From Candidatus Puniceispirillum sp. (GTDB taxonomy: Bacteria; Pseudomonadota; Alphaproteobacteria; Caedimonadales; UBA1908): a stretch of 64,000 bases of DNA. The position numbers were made by a program, and so were the translations under genes. The notes under the pieces were generated by a model. It was not told where the DNA came from, searched no databases, and saw nothing but the letters and a program-made list of their open reading frames with translations. Where the stretch lies: contig PNJU01000008.1 in NCBI GenBank assembly GCA_013822015.1, positions 62,001 through 126,000 on the forward strand, given 5' to 3'. Below, one piece after another: positions 18,336-27,972 of the stretch; within the stretch, counting starts at the first letter, position 1; every line of letters begins with the position of its first letter.

Positions 18336-20360
18336 ATGAGGAGTAAGCCTTTGTCCTACAAGTTATTTTTCTCAAGTTTAATGGTAATGAGTATTGCGTG
18401 CGGCCAAAGCACCTGGGGTGCGGGACGCGGCGGTCAAGACAATGACGACAAGGATGATAAGACTCCTAAGTCTACCCTTGAGAAAAAAGACCCCTTAGGC
18501 GAAGATGACATCACTACCCAAATTGGCGTTGAGAAATCTCTTATCAAAAATAGACTACTGGAAACACCGCCCTTGGAAGAGGAAAGCGAGATTGATTTGA
18601 GCGACACCTTCCTTGGCCACCTCAACGCCCACGAAGCCCCCCTTGGGGAGGCTGAGCAAGAAAAGGAAGAAACCCCCGCGCCGCTTTTGGCCTTGCAGGA
18701 AGACGCCCAAGAGGATCTCCAAGAGACTCCCGCGCCCAAGGCCGCTGAAGCAACGCGTAAGGAGAGCGCGACCCACACGTGCGGCCCCATGCGTAAAAAC
18801 CGTCGCATGATACGGGTGACGCAACCTCTTCAAGGAGAGCGGGAACAAAACGCGCGAACCGCACCTTACCCCTACGCCCCTTATGCGGCCCATGCCAAAA
18901 GGCGTGCCTCTCAAAAGCCCAAAGCCACAAAAGTGCAAAACATGCTCGGGTTTACCTTGACCCTTCCATACCAAGAAACCACCCCCCTGCCCCATGTCAG
19001 CACACACATCGTGGGACATTATGGGCATCTGGGGCAACTGGCTGGTATGGCGCCTCAATTATCCGAGCCCCCCTTTGATTTCCAAATCTCTTCGTCCGCC
19101 CTGGCCACTTCTCTTAATGTCGCCCCTCAAGGACCTGATGTGGTTGATGCGTTTCAAATCTCTTCCTCTGCCCTGGCCACTTCTTTTGATGACGGATCTC
19201 AAGAACCAGAGCAAGAGCCAGTGGTTGAAATCCATTCATCCGCACTGGCCACCTTTGAAGATGGTGAGCTTATAGATTCAGCGGAGTCACTCTTTGGGGC
19301 AACGTCCGAAAGTATTCTTGCCTCACTCAGTTCCTCACAACTTACACGAGATGAAACAGATGAGAGTGAATCTGGAGAGTTGCAGCCTCTTGCGGCGTCC
19401 GATGAGGGCGAAGATCAAAGTGCATGGGACGCGCTTTTCATCACCCCGACCGCCCAAACGACCCCTTCTGCACCCGCAAAGGAGCCAGCTTATTCTTGGC
19501 TCACCGCCCATGAAGCCTTGGGACTCCTACAACGTGAGGTGCTTCATCTGCGCGAAACCCTTCAAGGCGTTCAAAATGCTTTTACAGGCGTCAGTGCCAC
19601 CTCAAGCGCCTCACACAGCGCCCCAGGCCAGTACACAACACCCTTTGGTGAAACGATTTCCTTACGTCCTCAATATGGCAAGACCCAAATGCAGCGACCT
19701 GTGATCGCCCCGCCCCAGCCCGCACCGAAGCCCACGGCCATGAGGACAGCTTTTTCCCAGCGCGTGGTGGCCTTTAAGGACATTCACTGGCCCAGCACAG
19801 GCTTTTTGCGCGAACTCCCCTTTGCGGGAGGAAAGGCCGTGCCTCTCTATGAAGACTGCCACTACACGGTCTATCTGGGAGCTGCCCGCAAGACCCTTTC
19901 AGGGCGAGAGCTTCACGCCTTGGGTCGCAAAACATGTCGCCATTTGCACATAAGTGCTGTATACGCTAGCATCCCTGTCATGACACCCATGGGAACACGG
20001 TTCAATCACGTCCCCCTTTGGGAAGGACCCGCACCCAAGAGCACCGCCGCTTATGCGTTCCCGTCAGAGCATCCCGTGCTATCGACATTTTTCAAGGTCA
20101 TCGAAAAAGACACCTTTCCAATGCTTACCACGGTTTCCTTTCCCGCTGGTCAAGTAGGTGTTGTCACACCCCATGCCCTTTATTTTGTGCCGCCCAAGGC
20201 ACAAATTGCCTACAATCTGACGACACACTCGGGCAAACTCGTCTCCAAACGCATCCACAAATCCGCAAAACGCTTTGCCCATGTGAGCCGCCGAGGCCAT
20301 CACCCAAAAGAGGTTGCGTGGATTAAGAACCGTAAGAAAACGATCTACACAGCACACTAA
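18336..20360 (+). CDS. Secreted acidic protein with C-terminal domain, unknown (674 aa)
   Basis: A signal peptide (YKLFFSSLMVMSIACGQSTWG) starts the chain. The start is ambiguous: ATG 18336 has no good ribosome site, while TTG 18351 has GAGGAG about 7 bases upstream and would give a cleaner signal. The region of residues about 30-450 is acidic and low-complexity. It holds three copies of a motif with core SSALAT (19075-19265). A folded C-terminal domain (about residues 465-674) is basic and contains VPLYEDCHYTVYLGAA. It may be distantly related to the C-terminal domain of the upstream protein, which has a similarly placed VYDGGTYVLAYA; this is a weak inference. No family recognised. Confidence 0.78.
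   Translation: MRSKPLSYKLFFSSLMVMSIACGQSTWGAGRGGQDNDDKDDKTPKSTLEKKDPLGEDDITTQIGVEKSLIKNRLLETPPLEEESEIDLSDTFLGHLNAHEAPLGEAEQEKEETPAPLLALQEDAQEDLQETPAPKAAEATRKESATHTCGPMRKNRRMIRVTQPLQGEREQNARTAPYPYAPYAAHAKRRASQKPKATKVQNMLGFTLTLPYQETTPLPHVSTHIVGHYGHLGQLAGMAPQLSEPPFDFQISSSALATSLNVAPQGPDVVDAFQISSSALATSFDDGSQEPEQEPVVEIHSSALATFEDGELIDSAESLFGATSESILASLSSSQLTRDETDESESGELQPLAASDEGEDQSAWDALFITPTAQTTPSAPAKEPAYSWLTAHEALGLLQREVLHLRETLQGVQNAFTGVSATSSASHSAPGQYTTPFGETISLRPQYGKTQMQRPVIAPPQPAPKPTAMRTAFSQRVVAFKDIHWPSTGFLRELPFAGGKAVPLYEDCHYTVYLGAARKTLSGRELHALGRKTCRHLHISAVYASIPVMTPMGTRFNHVPLWEGPAPKSTAAYAFPSEHPVLSTFFKVIEKDTFPMLTTVSFPAGQVGVVTPHALYFVPPKAQIAYNLTTHSGKLVSKRIHKSAKRFAHVSRRGHHPKEVAWIKNRKKTIYTAH
19075..19265 (+). 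repeat. Three in-frame repeats with SSALAT core
   Basis: Three related units of about 40 bases at 19076, 19148 and 19225 encode FQISSSALATS, FQISSSALATS and VEIHSSALATF. Synonymous differences between copies show that the peptide is conserved more than the DNA. Confidence 0.75.
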
Positions 20361-20382
20361 AAGAAGGGGGCTTTACGCCCCC
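20361..20382. terminator. Terminator for the minus-strand secreted protein gene
   Basis: The stem GGGGGC/GCCCCC (20366-20371 and 20377-20382) sits between convergent genes. On the minus strand it is followed by TTCTTTTA. The minus-strand stop codon (20373-20375) lies in the loop. Confidence 0.7.
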
Positions 20383-21338
20383 GCCGCCCCTTGAAAAATG
20401 TGGGCCAGTTGCTTTTGCATCAGGGAAAGCTGAACATTCCATTCGTAAAAGCTTAGCGCAGTCGGGTTCTTTGCTTTAAAATCTGCGTAGGTGATTCCCA
20501 TCTCAATGCGCGCCCCCAAAGCATTACACGAGGCCGTCAGCGCGGCTCTTGTCAGATCTGGCGCGCAGACAAGTGCGCGGCTGGCCATTTCTTGCAAACC
20601 CTTCGCTTTTCCAAAAAGCGCCTCTTGTACTTTGATATCATTGGACAAGCTTCCTGCCCAGTAATAGGTCTGTGCAACGGACAAACGCGCGTTAGCCGTT
20701 TCCGACACGCTGTCCTGTGCCTCCAGGAGAGGCTCGAGCATCTGTGACGCTTTCCCGAGCAAAGCCGACGCTATGCTGCGCATATCTTGAGGGCTTTTAC
20801 CTTCCATGGTGGCATCTTTTAAGGCAAAGGCGGCTCGCACCAAATAAACAGATTGCTCATACGCGTTTTCATTTCCGTTCAGTGTCTGAATTTCATTGAG
20901 AAAGCGTGCCAAAGAGTGTGTGTGGGTTGTTTGGCGGGACGCGGCAAAGCTGTCGCCGCGAACAAAAGTGATTTCCTGGGACAGGTCGGCCATAAGGGGC
21001 TCGGGTAAAAGAGGGCCCATCCAAGATGGAACCATCTCAAGCTGCACGTTCATAAAGTTATCCCGGTGCTCTTGAATTTGCGCGTCTGATAGTTCTGAAA
21101 ACTCTTTAACAAGCATCCGCTTGATCTCTTTTCTTCTTTTTGCCTCAATCTCTTCCTTTATTGTGTGGTGAAGCACGGGCGTACCCACGCCAGCACGCAT
21201 GACAATTGGAACAAAGGGAACCTGGGACGACTTTGGTGCGCGCATACCCTTACCATCAATGTCCATGGCATCAGAAGCAACTGCGTACGAACAAGGAATA
21301 AGTGCGAGTGCGAGTATCTTTTTCACTGTCTTTTTCAT
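20373..21338 (-). CDS. Secreted helical protein, unknown (321 aa)
   Basis: AAGGAGG lies 6 bases before ATG 21338, which begins a signal peptide (MKKTVKKILALALIPCSYAVAS). The mature protein is predicted to be mainly helical, with a highly charged segment (EEIEAKRRKEIKRMLVKEF, about residues 65-85) and a C-terminal half rich in alanine and leucine helices that could form a TPR-like bundle. No family recognised. It faces two other secreted proteins of unknown function across a shared terminator. Confidence 0.78.
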   Translation of the reverse strand: MKKTVKKILALALIPCSYAVASDAMDIDGKGMRAPKSSQVPFVPIVMRAGVGTPVLHHTIKEEIEAKRRKEIKRMLVKEFSELSDAQIQEHRDNFMNVQLEMVPSWMGPLLPEPLMADLSQEITFVRGDSFAASRQTTHTHSLARFLNEIQTLNGNENAYEQSVYLVRAAFALKDATMEGKSPQDMRSIASALLGKASQMLEPLLEAQDSVSETANARLSVAQTYYWAGSLSNDIKVQEALFGKAKGLQEMASRALVCAPDLTRAALTASCNALGARIEMGITYADFKAKNPTALSFYEWNVQLSLMQKQLAHIFQGAAGA

Positions 21339-21569
21339 GGGATCCTCCTTGCTGTGATGGCGTGCCCGCGGCGCGCTTGCTTGCGGGAAAATTTCTTTCC
21401 TGCCTGGCCAGCTTACGGTCAAAAAATTAACCCACCCCAAAAGAATGATGAAAATTTTGCAAAAATTTTATGGACTTACCCTTAATATCCAAAACATTTT
21501 TCTTCAATTTTAGGCAAAAGAGTGAGGATTTCTGCGCCTTTGCAAGTGGTTCATTTTGGCGCAGATACG

Positions 21570-21578
21570 TGGTATAAA
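21570..21578 (+). promoter_or_regulatory. Extended -10 promoter element before fabI
   Basis: TGGTATAAA matches an extended -10 hexamer (TG-N-TATAAT) 38 bases upstream of the fabI start. No good -35 is seen, as is usual for this promoter type. Confidence 0.4.
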
Positions 21579-21615
21579 ATAGACCAGAGCGATATTTTTT
21601 CAGGAATAAAAAAGG

Positions 21616-22428
21616 ATGACACACCAAGGTATTATGGCAGGCAAACGCGGCCTTATTGTGGGGCTTGCCAACGACCATTCCCTCGCGTGGGGCATTGCAC
21701 AGGCCCTCCAAGCGCAAGGTGCTGAGCTTGCCTTCACCTATCAAAACGAAGCCCTTCAAAAGCGTGTGGAGCCTTTGGGCCGCACCCTTGGCGCTGAGAT
21801 CTTTTTGCCTTGTGACGTCAGTGACGAAGGGCAAATGGCCAGCGTTTTTGATCATCTGAAGGGCACGTGGGGGTCCCTCGACTTTGTGCTGCACGCCGTT
21901 GGCTTTTCCAACAAGGACGAGCTTAAGGGCCTTTATATGGATACAAGCCACGCAAACTTCCTCCATACCATGGACGTGTCTTGCTATTCCTTCACCAGGA
22001 TGTGCCGCTTGGCTGCACCCCTCATGAACGAGGGGGGCGCGCTTTTGACCCTGACTTACCTTGGCGCTGAGCGTGTGATGCCCCACTACAATGTCATGGG
22101 CGTTGCAAAGGCGGCCCTCGAGGCAAGCGTGCGTTACCTCGCGTGTGACCTTGGCCCTCGCGGCGTGCGCGTAAACGCCCTTTCCGCAGGTCCCGCAAGG
22201 ACCCTGGCGGCCTCAGGCATTGGCGATTTTCGCTATATCCTTAAGTGGAACCAGGACAATGCGCCGCTTCGCCGCAATGTGACCTTGGAGGACGTCGGAG
22301 GCGCGGCCATGTACCTGCTGTCTCCCCTGTCGTCGGCGGTGACGGGTGAAACCCATCACGTGGACTGCGGATATCACGTTGTGGGCATGAAAGCCGTTGA
22401 CGCGCCTGATATATCTCTTCCACAATAG
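21616..22428 (+). CDS. fabI: Enoyl-[acyl-carrier-protein] reductase (NADH) FabI
   Basis: A short-chain dehydrogenase/reductase of 270 residues performing the last step of each fatty-acid elongation cycle. The N-terminus GKRGLIVGLANDHSLAWGIA is the FabI form of the dinucleotide-binding motif. The Tyr-x6-Lys catalytic pair is in PHYNVMGVAKAALE. GPARTLAASGIGDF is the mobile substrate-binding loop that, in homologues, also binds triclosan. An alternative start at 21634 (MAGKRG) has an AAGG nearby and is possible. sppA follows 32 bases downstream on the same strand. Confidence 0.96.
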   Translation: MTHQGIMAGKRGLIVGLANDHSLAWGIAQALQAQGAELAFTYQNEALQKRVEPLGRTLGAEIFLPCDVSDEGQMASVFDHLKGTWGSLDFVLHAVGFSNKDELKGLYMDTSHANFLHTMDVSCYSFTRMCRLAAPLMNEGGALLTLTYLGAERVMPHYNVMGVAKAALEASVRYLACDLGPRGVRVNALSAGPARTLAASGIGDFRYILKWNQDNAPLRRNVTLEDVGGAAMYLLSPLSSAVTGETHHVDCGYHVVGMKAVDAPDISLPQ

Positions 22429-22460
22429 AGAGAAATAGGTATTAAGCATTTGGCAGGGAT

Positions 22461-24203
22461 ATGAGAAAGTTTTTTGGGCGTTTGTTCGCGGTCATTGGTG
22501 GGCTTGTCTTTTTTGCCGTGCTTGGCAGTATGGCCTCTCTTTTTATCCTTGGCAAGAAGGAGCAGGCGCTACCCGAAAAGGCTGTCCTCACCCTAGAGGT
22601 ATCGGGAAATATTCCAGAAACACGGGGACATGTTCCCTTTCCCTTGAATCTCGTGCAGCAGTCCTTAAGCCTTTATGACCTCACCTGCACCCTGGATCAC
22701 GCTGCCAGTGACCCATCGGTGAAGGGCCTTGTTGTGAAACTTGGCCCCAACTCTTTGGGCCTTGCCCAGGTGCAGGATCTGCGCCAGGCGGTCACGCGTT
22801 TTCGCGCCAAGGGAAAGTTCGCCCTCATTCACACGGATACCTTTGGCGAGATGACCGGTGGGACCCTGCCCTATTATCTGGCCAGCGCCTTTGATGAGAT
22901 CGCCCTTCAAAACATGGGCAACGTTGCTTTTGTGGGACTTTCCATGGAGCTTCCCTTTGCAAGGCGACTTCTTGATGAGTGGCAAGTGGTGCCGCGCTTT
23001 GCCCAACGCGAAGAGTTCAAAGGCATCATGGAGACCTTTACCCTTGAGCACATGAGTGAGTCCAGCCGCACAGAGCTGACAGCACTTCTCAAAGATATCA
23101 TGGCGCAAATTATCCAGGATGTGGCCAAAGAGCGTGAACTCAACGAAGATGAGGTCACCCATATCTCCCAGTCCACTCCCCTCTATCACGCGGAAGAAGC
23201 CCGCCGGCGGGGCCTTTTGGACCAAGTGACTTACTATGACCTCTTTGAGACCTACGCGCGCAAAAAAGCAGGTCCTGGGGGCGCTCTGTTTCCTTTTGCT
23301 GCTTACGCGTCCCACGCAAGAAGAAAAGGAAAAGAGAAAAGCAAAGACAGACCCATCGCACTTGTCTTTGCCTCCGGCCAAATTGTGCGCTCGGCCACCA
23401 TTTCACCTGTCTCCTTGATGCCCACAGAGGCCATCTCCTCCGATGATTTAACGGATATCTTTGATGAGCTTCTTGACCCCAAGAAGCCAAAGCCAGCCGC
23501 CGTTGTGCTGCGCGTTGACTCGCCAGGTGGCGCACCTATCCCTTCTGAAACCATCTGGCGCCTTTTGACGCGCACCAAAGAAATGAAGATCCCCGTTGTG
23601 GTGTCCATGGGCAACATGGCGGCCTCGGGCGGATACTGGATCGCTACAGCGGCCGACAAAATTGTCGCCCAAGGCACCACCATTACAGGTTCCATCGGTG
23701 TGGCTGGCGGCAAAATTGTGCTGGATCAGTTGTGGCGCCGCTTTGGTGTGGAGTGGGGGCATGTGGCCACCAGCCCCAACGCCAATGCCCTTTCGCCCAA
23801 TGAGGATTTCACGCCCGAGCAGTGGCAATCCTTTAACGAGAGCATCGATTACACCTATACCTATTTCCTTCACCGGGTCAGCAAGGGCCGTAATTTGTCC
23901 GCGGAAAAAACCCACGAAGTGGCCAAAGGCCGCGTGTGGACGGGCAAACAAGCTTTAGAGCTCGGCCTTGTGGACCAGCTTGGCGACTTGCACAGCGCCA
24001 TTGCCCTGGCCGGGGACCTGGCTGGTCTTGACAAAAGCACCACACCAGCCGTCACCATATATCCAAAAAATCAAGGCCTTGGCGGCATCTTTTCCGGAGC
24101 CTTTGGCCCTCTCCTTGACCATGATGGCGCCCAAGCTCTCCTGAAAAGCTTCGTTGCCCAAGCTGTCAGCGCCACCGCCTATCCAGCCTACCGCCCTCAC
24201 TAA
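22461..24203 (+). CDS. sppA: Signal peptide peptidase SppA, 67K type
   Basis: The 580-residue protein is the long, two-domain form of protease IV. An N-terminal membrane anchor (about residues 8-30, FAVIGGLVFFAVLG) precedes two tandem ClpP-like S49 domains. The catalytic serine is in NMAASGGYW of the C-terminal domain, and the lysine is expected in REEFKGIMETF of the N-terminal domain, as in the E. coli enzyme. It degrades cleaved signal peptides in the membrane. In many alphaproteobacteria sppA is next to ihfB; here ihfB is about 37 kb away. Confidence 0.95.
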   Translation: MRKFFGRLFAVIGGLVFFAVLGSMASLFILGKKEQALPEKAVLTLEVSGNIPETRGHVPFPLNLVQQSLSLYDLTCTLDHAASDPSVKGLVVKLGPNSLGLAQVQDLRQAVTRFRAKGKFALIHTDTFGEMTGGTLPYYLASAFDEIALQNMGNVAFVGLSMELPFARRLLDEWQVVPRFAQREEFKGIMETFTLEHMSESSRTELTALLKDIMAQIIQDVAKERELNEDEVTHISQSTPLYHAEEARRRGLLDQVTYYDLFETYARKKAGPGGALFPFAAYASHARRKGKEKSKDRPIALVFASGQIVRSATISPVSLMPTEAISSDDLTDIFDELLDPKKPKPAAVVLRVDSPGGAPIPSETIWRLLTRTKEMKIPVVVSMGNMAASGGYWIATAADKIVAQGTTITGSIGVAGGKIVLDQLWRRFGVEWGHVATSPNANALSPNEDFTPEQWQSFNESIDYTYTYFLHRVSKGRNLSAEKTHEVAKGRVWTGKQALELGLVDQLGDLHSAIALAGDLAGLDKSTTPAVTIYPKNQGLGGIFSGAFGPLLDHDGAQALLKSFVAQAVSATAYPAYRPH

Positions 24204-24314
24204 TTCTTGGGGCGGGGTCATCAAAACGCTGACCCAAGGGTCAGCTTTTTGATGACGCATCCATGAATTCTTGTACTAATGTGCGATTCCAGAATATTAT
24301 TTGAGAAAGACCTC

Positions 24315-26042
24315 GTGAAACCATATAAATTAACCCTTCGTTGCTTGATTGTTCTTTGTGCGCCGGCTTTTCTTCACGCAAGCAGCGCTCATGATACGCT
24401 TCTGGAGGGTCTATCTGGTGTTAGCAGATGTACTCTTTCAGAGCATATTGACGCCCTCGATGACACAATGCGCGAGGCAATCCAGAATGCCGGTTTTGCG
24501 CCACAGGAAAGACAGATTGTCATAGAACATGCCCAAGATATCACGCCAAAACGACTGCCCCTTTTAAAGGCCGCCCTTGCGCCTTTTGTGGGTGATTTCG
24601 AATTCAGACGCAATTTCTTGAGAGCAAACGCACTTCCCGATGATATGCTGCAAGCCATTGCAAACACTCACTTCACACCAGACGTTTTGCGTAACGTCTT
24701 CACATATATACACCTGTTTCAACCAGCACATATCGCTCACTTGCCGGCTTGGTGCAATGGCGTGCCTGAGTACGAACAAAGAGCACTGCTTGAGAAGGCT
24801 TATGCAAAGGCACCCGAGGAGATCGCACGTGTTGCGGGCTACGGACTCGGCCCGCGTTCTAGGGTCCTAGCCCTTGAAAGGGGGCACCTTTTTCCAGCAG
24901 ACAAAAAAGATGCCTTGAGTTGCCTTTTGAAAGATCACCCCTTTGATGGACTGGATATTGCGCAGGCTGCGCAGTCCCACTCGTCTAAGACCCTCACGCT
25001 TTTTGCGGATCAAGAGTTTGACCATATGCAACGCGCCGCTCTTTTAGGGACGAATATCTTGGATCTGCCATCCGAAAAACTCCCCCTTGCAAAAGAGTTC
25101 CTCCGGGGTATTCGGGGCGCGAGGGATATCGTGTACGGGGTAGAGCTCATTTTCTCCACACCTCAGGATGACCTTTCGCGCGTGGTTGGGGCTAACTTTG
25201 CGCCCTGCAGCCGTCTGAGCATTCTGAGAAATGTGCAACAGCTTGAAGACGCACAGTTGCATGCCTTAAGACCTCTTTTGACCGCCTATCCCCATGTTGA
25301 GGCCGCGTTTATGGACGGATCGTCTCACTTCTTGGGTGACACACTCGTGGAAAAGGTCGCGAAGCAAAAACATACACCCGAAACCATGCTTACTCTATGC
25401 GATAGGTCCTTTTCCAGAAGCGATGTATCTACCATTCTTTCCGCGGACGCTGAGACCGTTTGCCAAAAAGTCCCGCTCCTTAAGGAACTGGTGTGGGCTC
25501 CAGAAAAGATTTTAGAGCTTGAAGGGCACATCTCTATAAACAGCCTCGTGCACAAAAGTGTTGAAGAGCTTCAAACCATGCTCGTCTGTTTCCAGGCCAT
25601 CGCCCAAGAAACGCCCGCGCCTTACCAACGTGTGGCGTTCATGAAATCTATATCCAGCTTAACGCCTGACAAAATTAAGCGAGTCTACTTACTCTTGAAT
25701 GGGATAACTCATTACTATGATGCGGACTTTTTGGTACGAGACGCATCTAAGCTTAGCGTTGAAAGACTCGACTTACTTGCCAGAAGTCACTTCTCTCCCA
25801 ACCACATCAGTGCTGTCATCGAGTACCTCCCCCAAGCTGATCCCGCCCTTTACCCAGATGTACAAACGCTTCTTTCGGGTCTTTCTAAGGTGGAAGGCAC
25901 ACACCTCATTAAGGCGTGCGTTGGCAAAACACAGGAGCAGCTTAAAGAGGCTCTATCCCTGCCTGCGGACGAACGCCTTGCCTTTTTACAGCAGGCGAGC
26001 TCTTGCGCCTCTACAAGCAGCCACGAACTTCTTGCGCGCTAA
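24315..26042 (+). CDS. Secreted helical-repeat protein, unknown (575 aa)
   Basis: GTG 24315 begins a good signal peptide (MKPYKLTLRCLIVLCAP, cleavage before SSAHD); an ATG at 24279 would add 12 residues of a poor signal. The mature chain is built of about seven imperfect units of 35-80 residues. Each has a core like K-L-P-L-L-K followed by a helix pair, as in KRLPLLKAAL, EKLPLAKEFL, KVPLLKEL and ERLDLLARSHF. This suggests an alpha-solenoid resembling leucine-rich or Pumilio-like folds used for binding. No enzyme motif is present. Such repeat proteins in intracellular bacteria often bind host proteins; that is inference. A strong terminator follows. Confidence 0.8.
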   Translation: MKPYKLTLRCLIVLCAPAFLHASSAHDTLLEGLSGVSRCTLSEHIDALDDTMREAIQNAGFAPQERQIVIEHAQDITPKRLPLLKAALAPFVGDFEFRRNFLRANALPDDMLQAIANTHFTPDVLRNVFTYIHLFQPAHIAHLPAWCNGVPEYEQRALLEKAYAKAPEEIARVAGYGLGPRSRVLALERGHLFPADKKDALSCLLKDHPFDGLDIAQAAQSHSSKTLTLFADQEFDHMQRAALLGTNILDLPSEKLPLAKEFLRGIRGARDIVYGVELIFSTPQDDLSRVVGANFAPCSRLSILRNVQQLEDAQLHALRPLLTAYPHVEAAFMDGSSHFLGDTLVEKVAKQKHTPETMLTLCDRSFSRSDVSTILSADAETVCQKVPLLKELVWAPEKILELEGHISINSLVHKSVEELQTMLVCFQAIAQETPAPYQRVAFMKSISSLTPDKIKRVYLLLNGITHYYDADFLVRDASKLSVERLDLLARSHFSPNHISAVIEYLPQADPALYPDVQTLLSGLSKVEGTHLIKACVGKTQEQLKEALSLPADERLAFLQQASSCASTSSHELLAR

Positions 26043-26044
26043 CT

Positions 26045-26081
26045 AAAAAAGGCGTCTCCCGGCTGGGGAGACGCCTTTCTA
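26045..26081. terminator. Bidirectional terminator between the repeat-protein gene and aspS
   Basis: A 10-bp perfect stem GGCGTCTCCC/GGGAGACGCC (26051-26060 and 26066-26075), flanked by A-run and T-run, so it can serve both convergent genes. Confidence 0.9.
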
Positions 26082-26095
26082 TTGGCTCTCTTTTT

Positions 26096-27880
26096 TTACT
26101 TCGCGGCTGGCGGCAACTTCACACGAATGTGGAGCTCTTCCAGCTGACGCTCACGTACGTTGCCGGGCGCGCCAAGAAGCAAGTCTTCCGCCTTTTGGTT
26201 GAGGGGGAAGGCGACAATTTCGCGCAGGTTCGGCTCACCGGCCAAAAGCATCACGATGCGGTCAATACCAGGCGCGCATCCTCCGTGGGGAGGAGCCCCA
26301 AACTTAAAGGCGCTCAGCATCCCGCCAAACTCACGCTCCACATCTTCCTGGGAGTAGCCCGCCAAGGAGAAAGCCTTGTACATGATCTCCGGCAAGTGGT
26401 TTCGAATGGCGCCGCTACACAGCTCAATGCCGTTACACACAATGTCGTACTGGTACGCAAGAATATCGAGGGGATCCTTTGTGTTGAGTGCCTCAAGCCC
26501 CCCCTGGGGCATGGAGAACGGGTTGTGAGAGAAGTCAACTTGCCCCGTCTCCTCGTTCATCTCAAACATGGGAAAGTCCACGACCCAGCAGAATTCAAAT
26601 GCGTTTTCTTCAATGAGCTCAAGTTCTTGCCCGAGCTTAGTGCGCAAAAGGCCTGACAGCTTAGTGGCCTCGGTCTCCACGTTGCACACGAAAAAGACCG
26701 CGTCCCCTGCCCCGCATCCTGTGCGGGTTTTAAGAGCCGCAATCTCGTCCTCGGACATAAACTTCACGAGCGGCCCCTTGGCCTCCGTGTCCGTGAAGGT
26801 CACATATCCAAGGCCTGGCGCACCCAGCTCTTGGGCGTAGGCATTGAGCTTTTCAAAGAAGCTTCTGGGCTTGGCGGCAGCGCCCTTGCCTTGAATGGCA
26901 CGCACCACTTGTCCCTTGGCCACATTGTCCGCAAAGATCGCAACCTTGGTGCCTGCAAAAAAGTCAGACAAGTCATAAATGAGAAGTGGGTTACGCAGAT
27001 CTGGTTTGTCGTTACCATAGGTCACCATGGCGTCGCGGTACGCAATGCGCTTAAAAGGCGCGGGACTCACACGGCGTCCGTTTGCAAACTCTTCAAAGAC
27101 CTGGTGGAGGACGGGCTCGATGGCCGTGAACACATCTTCCTGGGTTGCAAAGGACATCTCAATATCGAGCTGATAAAACTCGCCAGGTGAGCGGTCCGCG
27201 CGGGCGTCTTCGTCCCGAAAGCAAGGGGCAATTTGGAAATACTTATCAAAGCCTGAGATCATCAAAAGCTGCTTGAACTGTTGAGGCGCCTGGGGCAGCG
27301 CGTAAAATTTTCCTGGATGCAGGCGGCTTGGCACCAAAAAGTCACGCGCGCCCTCGGGCGAGCTTGCGGTGAGGATGGGCGTTTGGATCTCCAAAAAGCC
27401 CTGCCCTGTCATGAGTGCCCGAATGCGGGAGATAATCTGGCTGCGCAGCACAATGTTGGCGTGCATCTTCTCGCGCCGCAGGTCTAGGAAGCGGTAGCGC
27501 AGACGCGTATCTTCCGGAAACTCGTGATCGGCATTCACCTGAATGGGCAAAGGTGCGGCTTCGGACTCAATATGGACCGCCGCAACACCCAGCTCAATGT
27601 CACCCGTTGCCATGTTCTTGTTACAGGTCTCGGGGGTTCTGGACAAAACAGTGCCCGTTAGGGTCACAACGCTCTCCAAACGCACGCCCTCAAGTTTTGC
27701 AAAGTCAAGGGCGTCCTTTTCCACCACGCACTGGGTCATGCCAAAGTGATCGCGCAGGTCCACAAACAACAAATTTCCGTGGTCGCGCTTGCGGTGAACC
27801 CAGCCCGAAAGCTTCACTTCTTGACCAACATGGGACGCGCGCAAGTCTGCGCAGGTGTGGGTACGATATGGATGCATCAT
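26096..27880 (-). CDS. aspS: Aspartyl-tRNA synthetase, bacterial type
   Basis: The 594-residue protein is a class II synthetase. It has the N-terminal OB-fold anticodon-binding domain ([23 protein letters not shown]), the motif 2 region ([22 protein letters not shown]), the bacterial GAD insertion (about residues 290-420) and motif 3 ([17 protein letters not shown]). The C-terminal [15 protein letters not shown] resembles the form in alphaproteobacteria. The second ATG (27877) is better placed behind AAGGA than the first. Transcribed divergently from rnd across a 92-base gap. Confidence 0.97.
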   Translation of the reverse strand: MMHPYRTHTCADLRASHVGQEVKLSGWVHRKRDHGNLLFVDLRDHFGMTQCVVEKDALDFAKLEGVRLESVVTLTGTVLSRTPETCNKNMATGDIELGVAAVHIESEAAPLPIQVNADHEFPEDTRLRYRFLDLRREKMHANIVLRSQIISRIRALMTGQGFLEIQTPILTASSPEGARDFLVPSRLHPGKFYALPQAPQQFKQLLMISGFDKYFQIAPCFRDEDARADRSPGEFYQLDIEMSFATQEDVFTAIEPVLHQVFEEFANGRRVSPAPFKRIAYRDAMVTYGNDKPDLRNPLLIYDLSDFFAGTKVAIFADNVAKGQVVRAIQGKGAAAKPRSFFEKLNAYAQELGAPGLGYVTFTDTEAKGPLVKFMSEDEIAALKTRTGCGAGDAVFFVCNVETEATKLSGLLRTKLGQELELIEENAFEFCWVVDFPMFEMNEETGQVDFSHNPFSMPQGGLEALNTKDPLDILAYQYDIVCNGIELCSGAIRNHLPEIMYKAFSLAGYSQEDVEREFGGMLSAFKFGAPPHGGCAPGIDRIVMLLAGEPNLREIVAFPLNQKAEDLLLGAPGNVRERQLEELHIRVKLPPAAK

Positions 27881-27972
27881 CAGTCCTTCTTGACACTTAA
27901 AATTGATCCCTCAAAATAGCAACTTTGTGTCGTCTATGCTAGAGTGCGTCAGACAAAAATGATGGAGCGTCC

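Noticed and set aside
26003-26656. Plus-strand open frame of 217 codons
   Set aside because: It is antisense to aspS and crosses the strong terminator at 26045.
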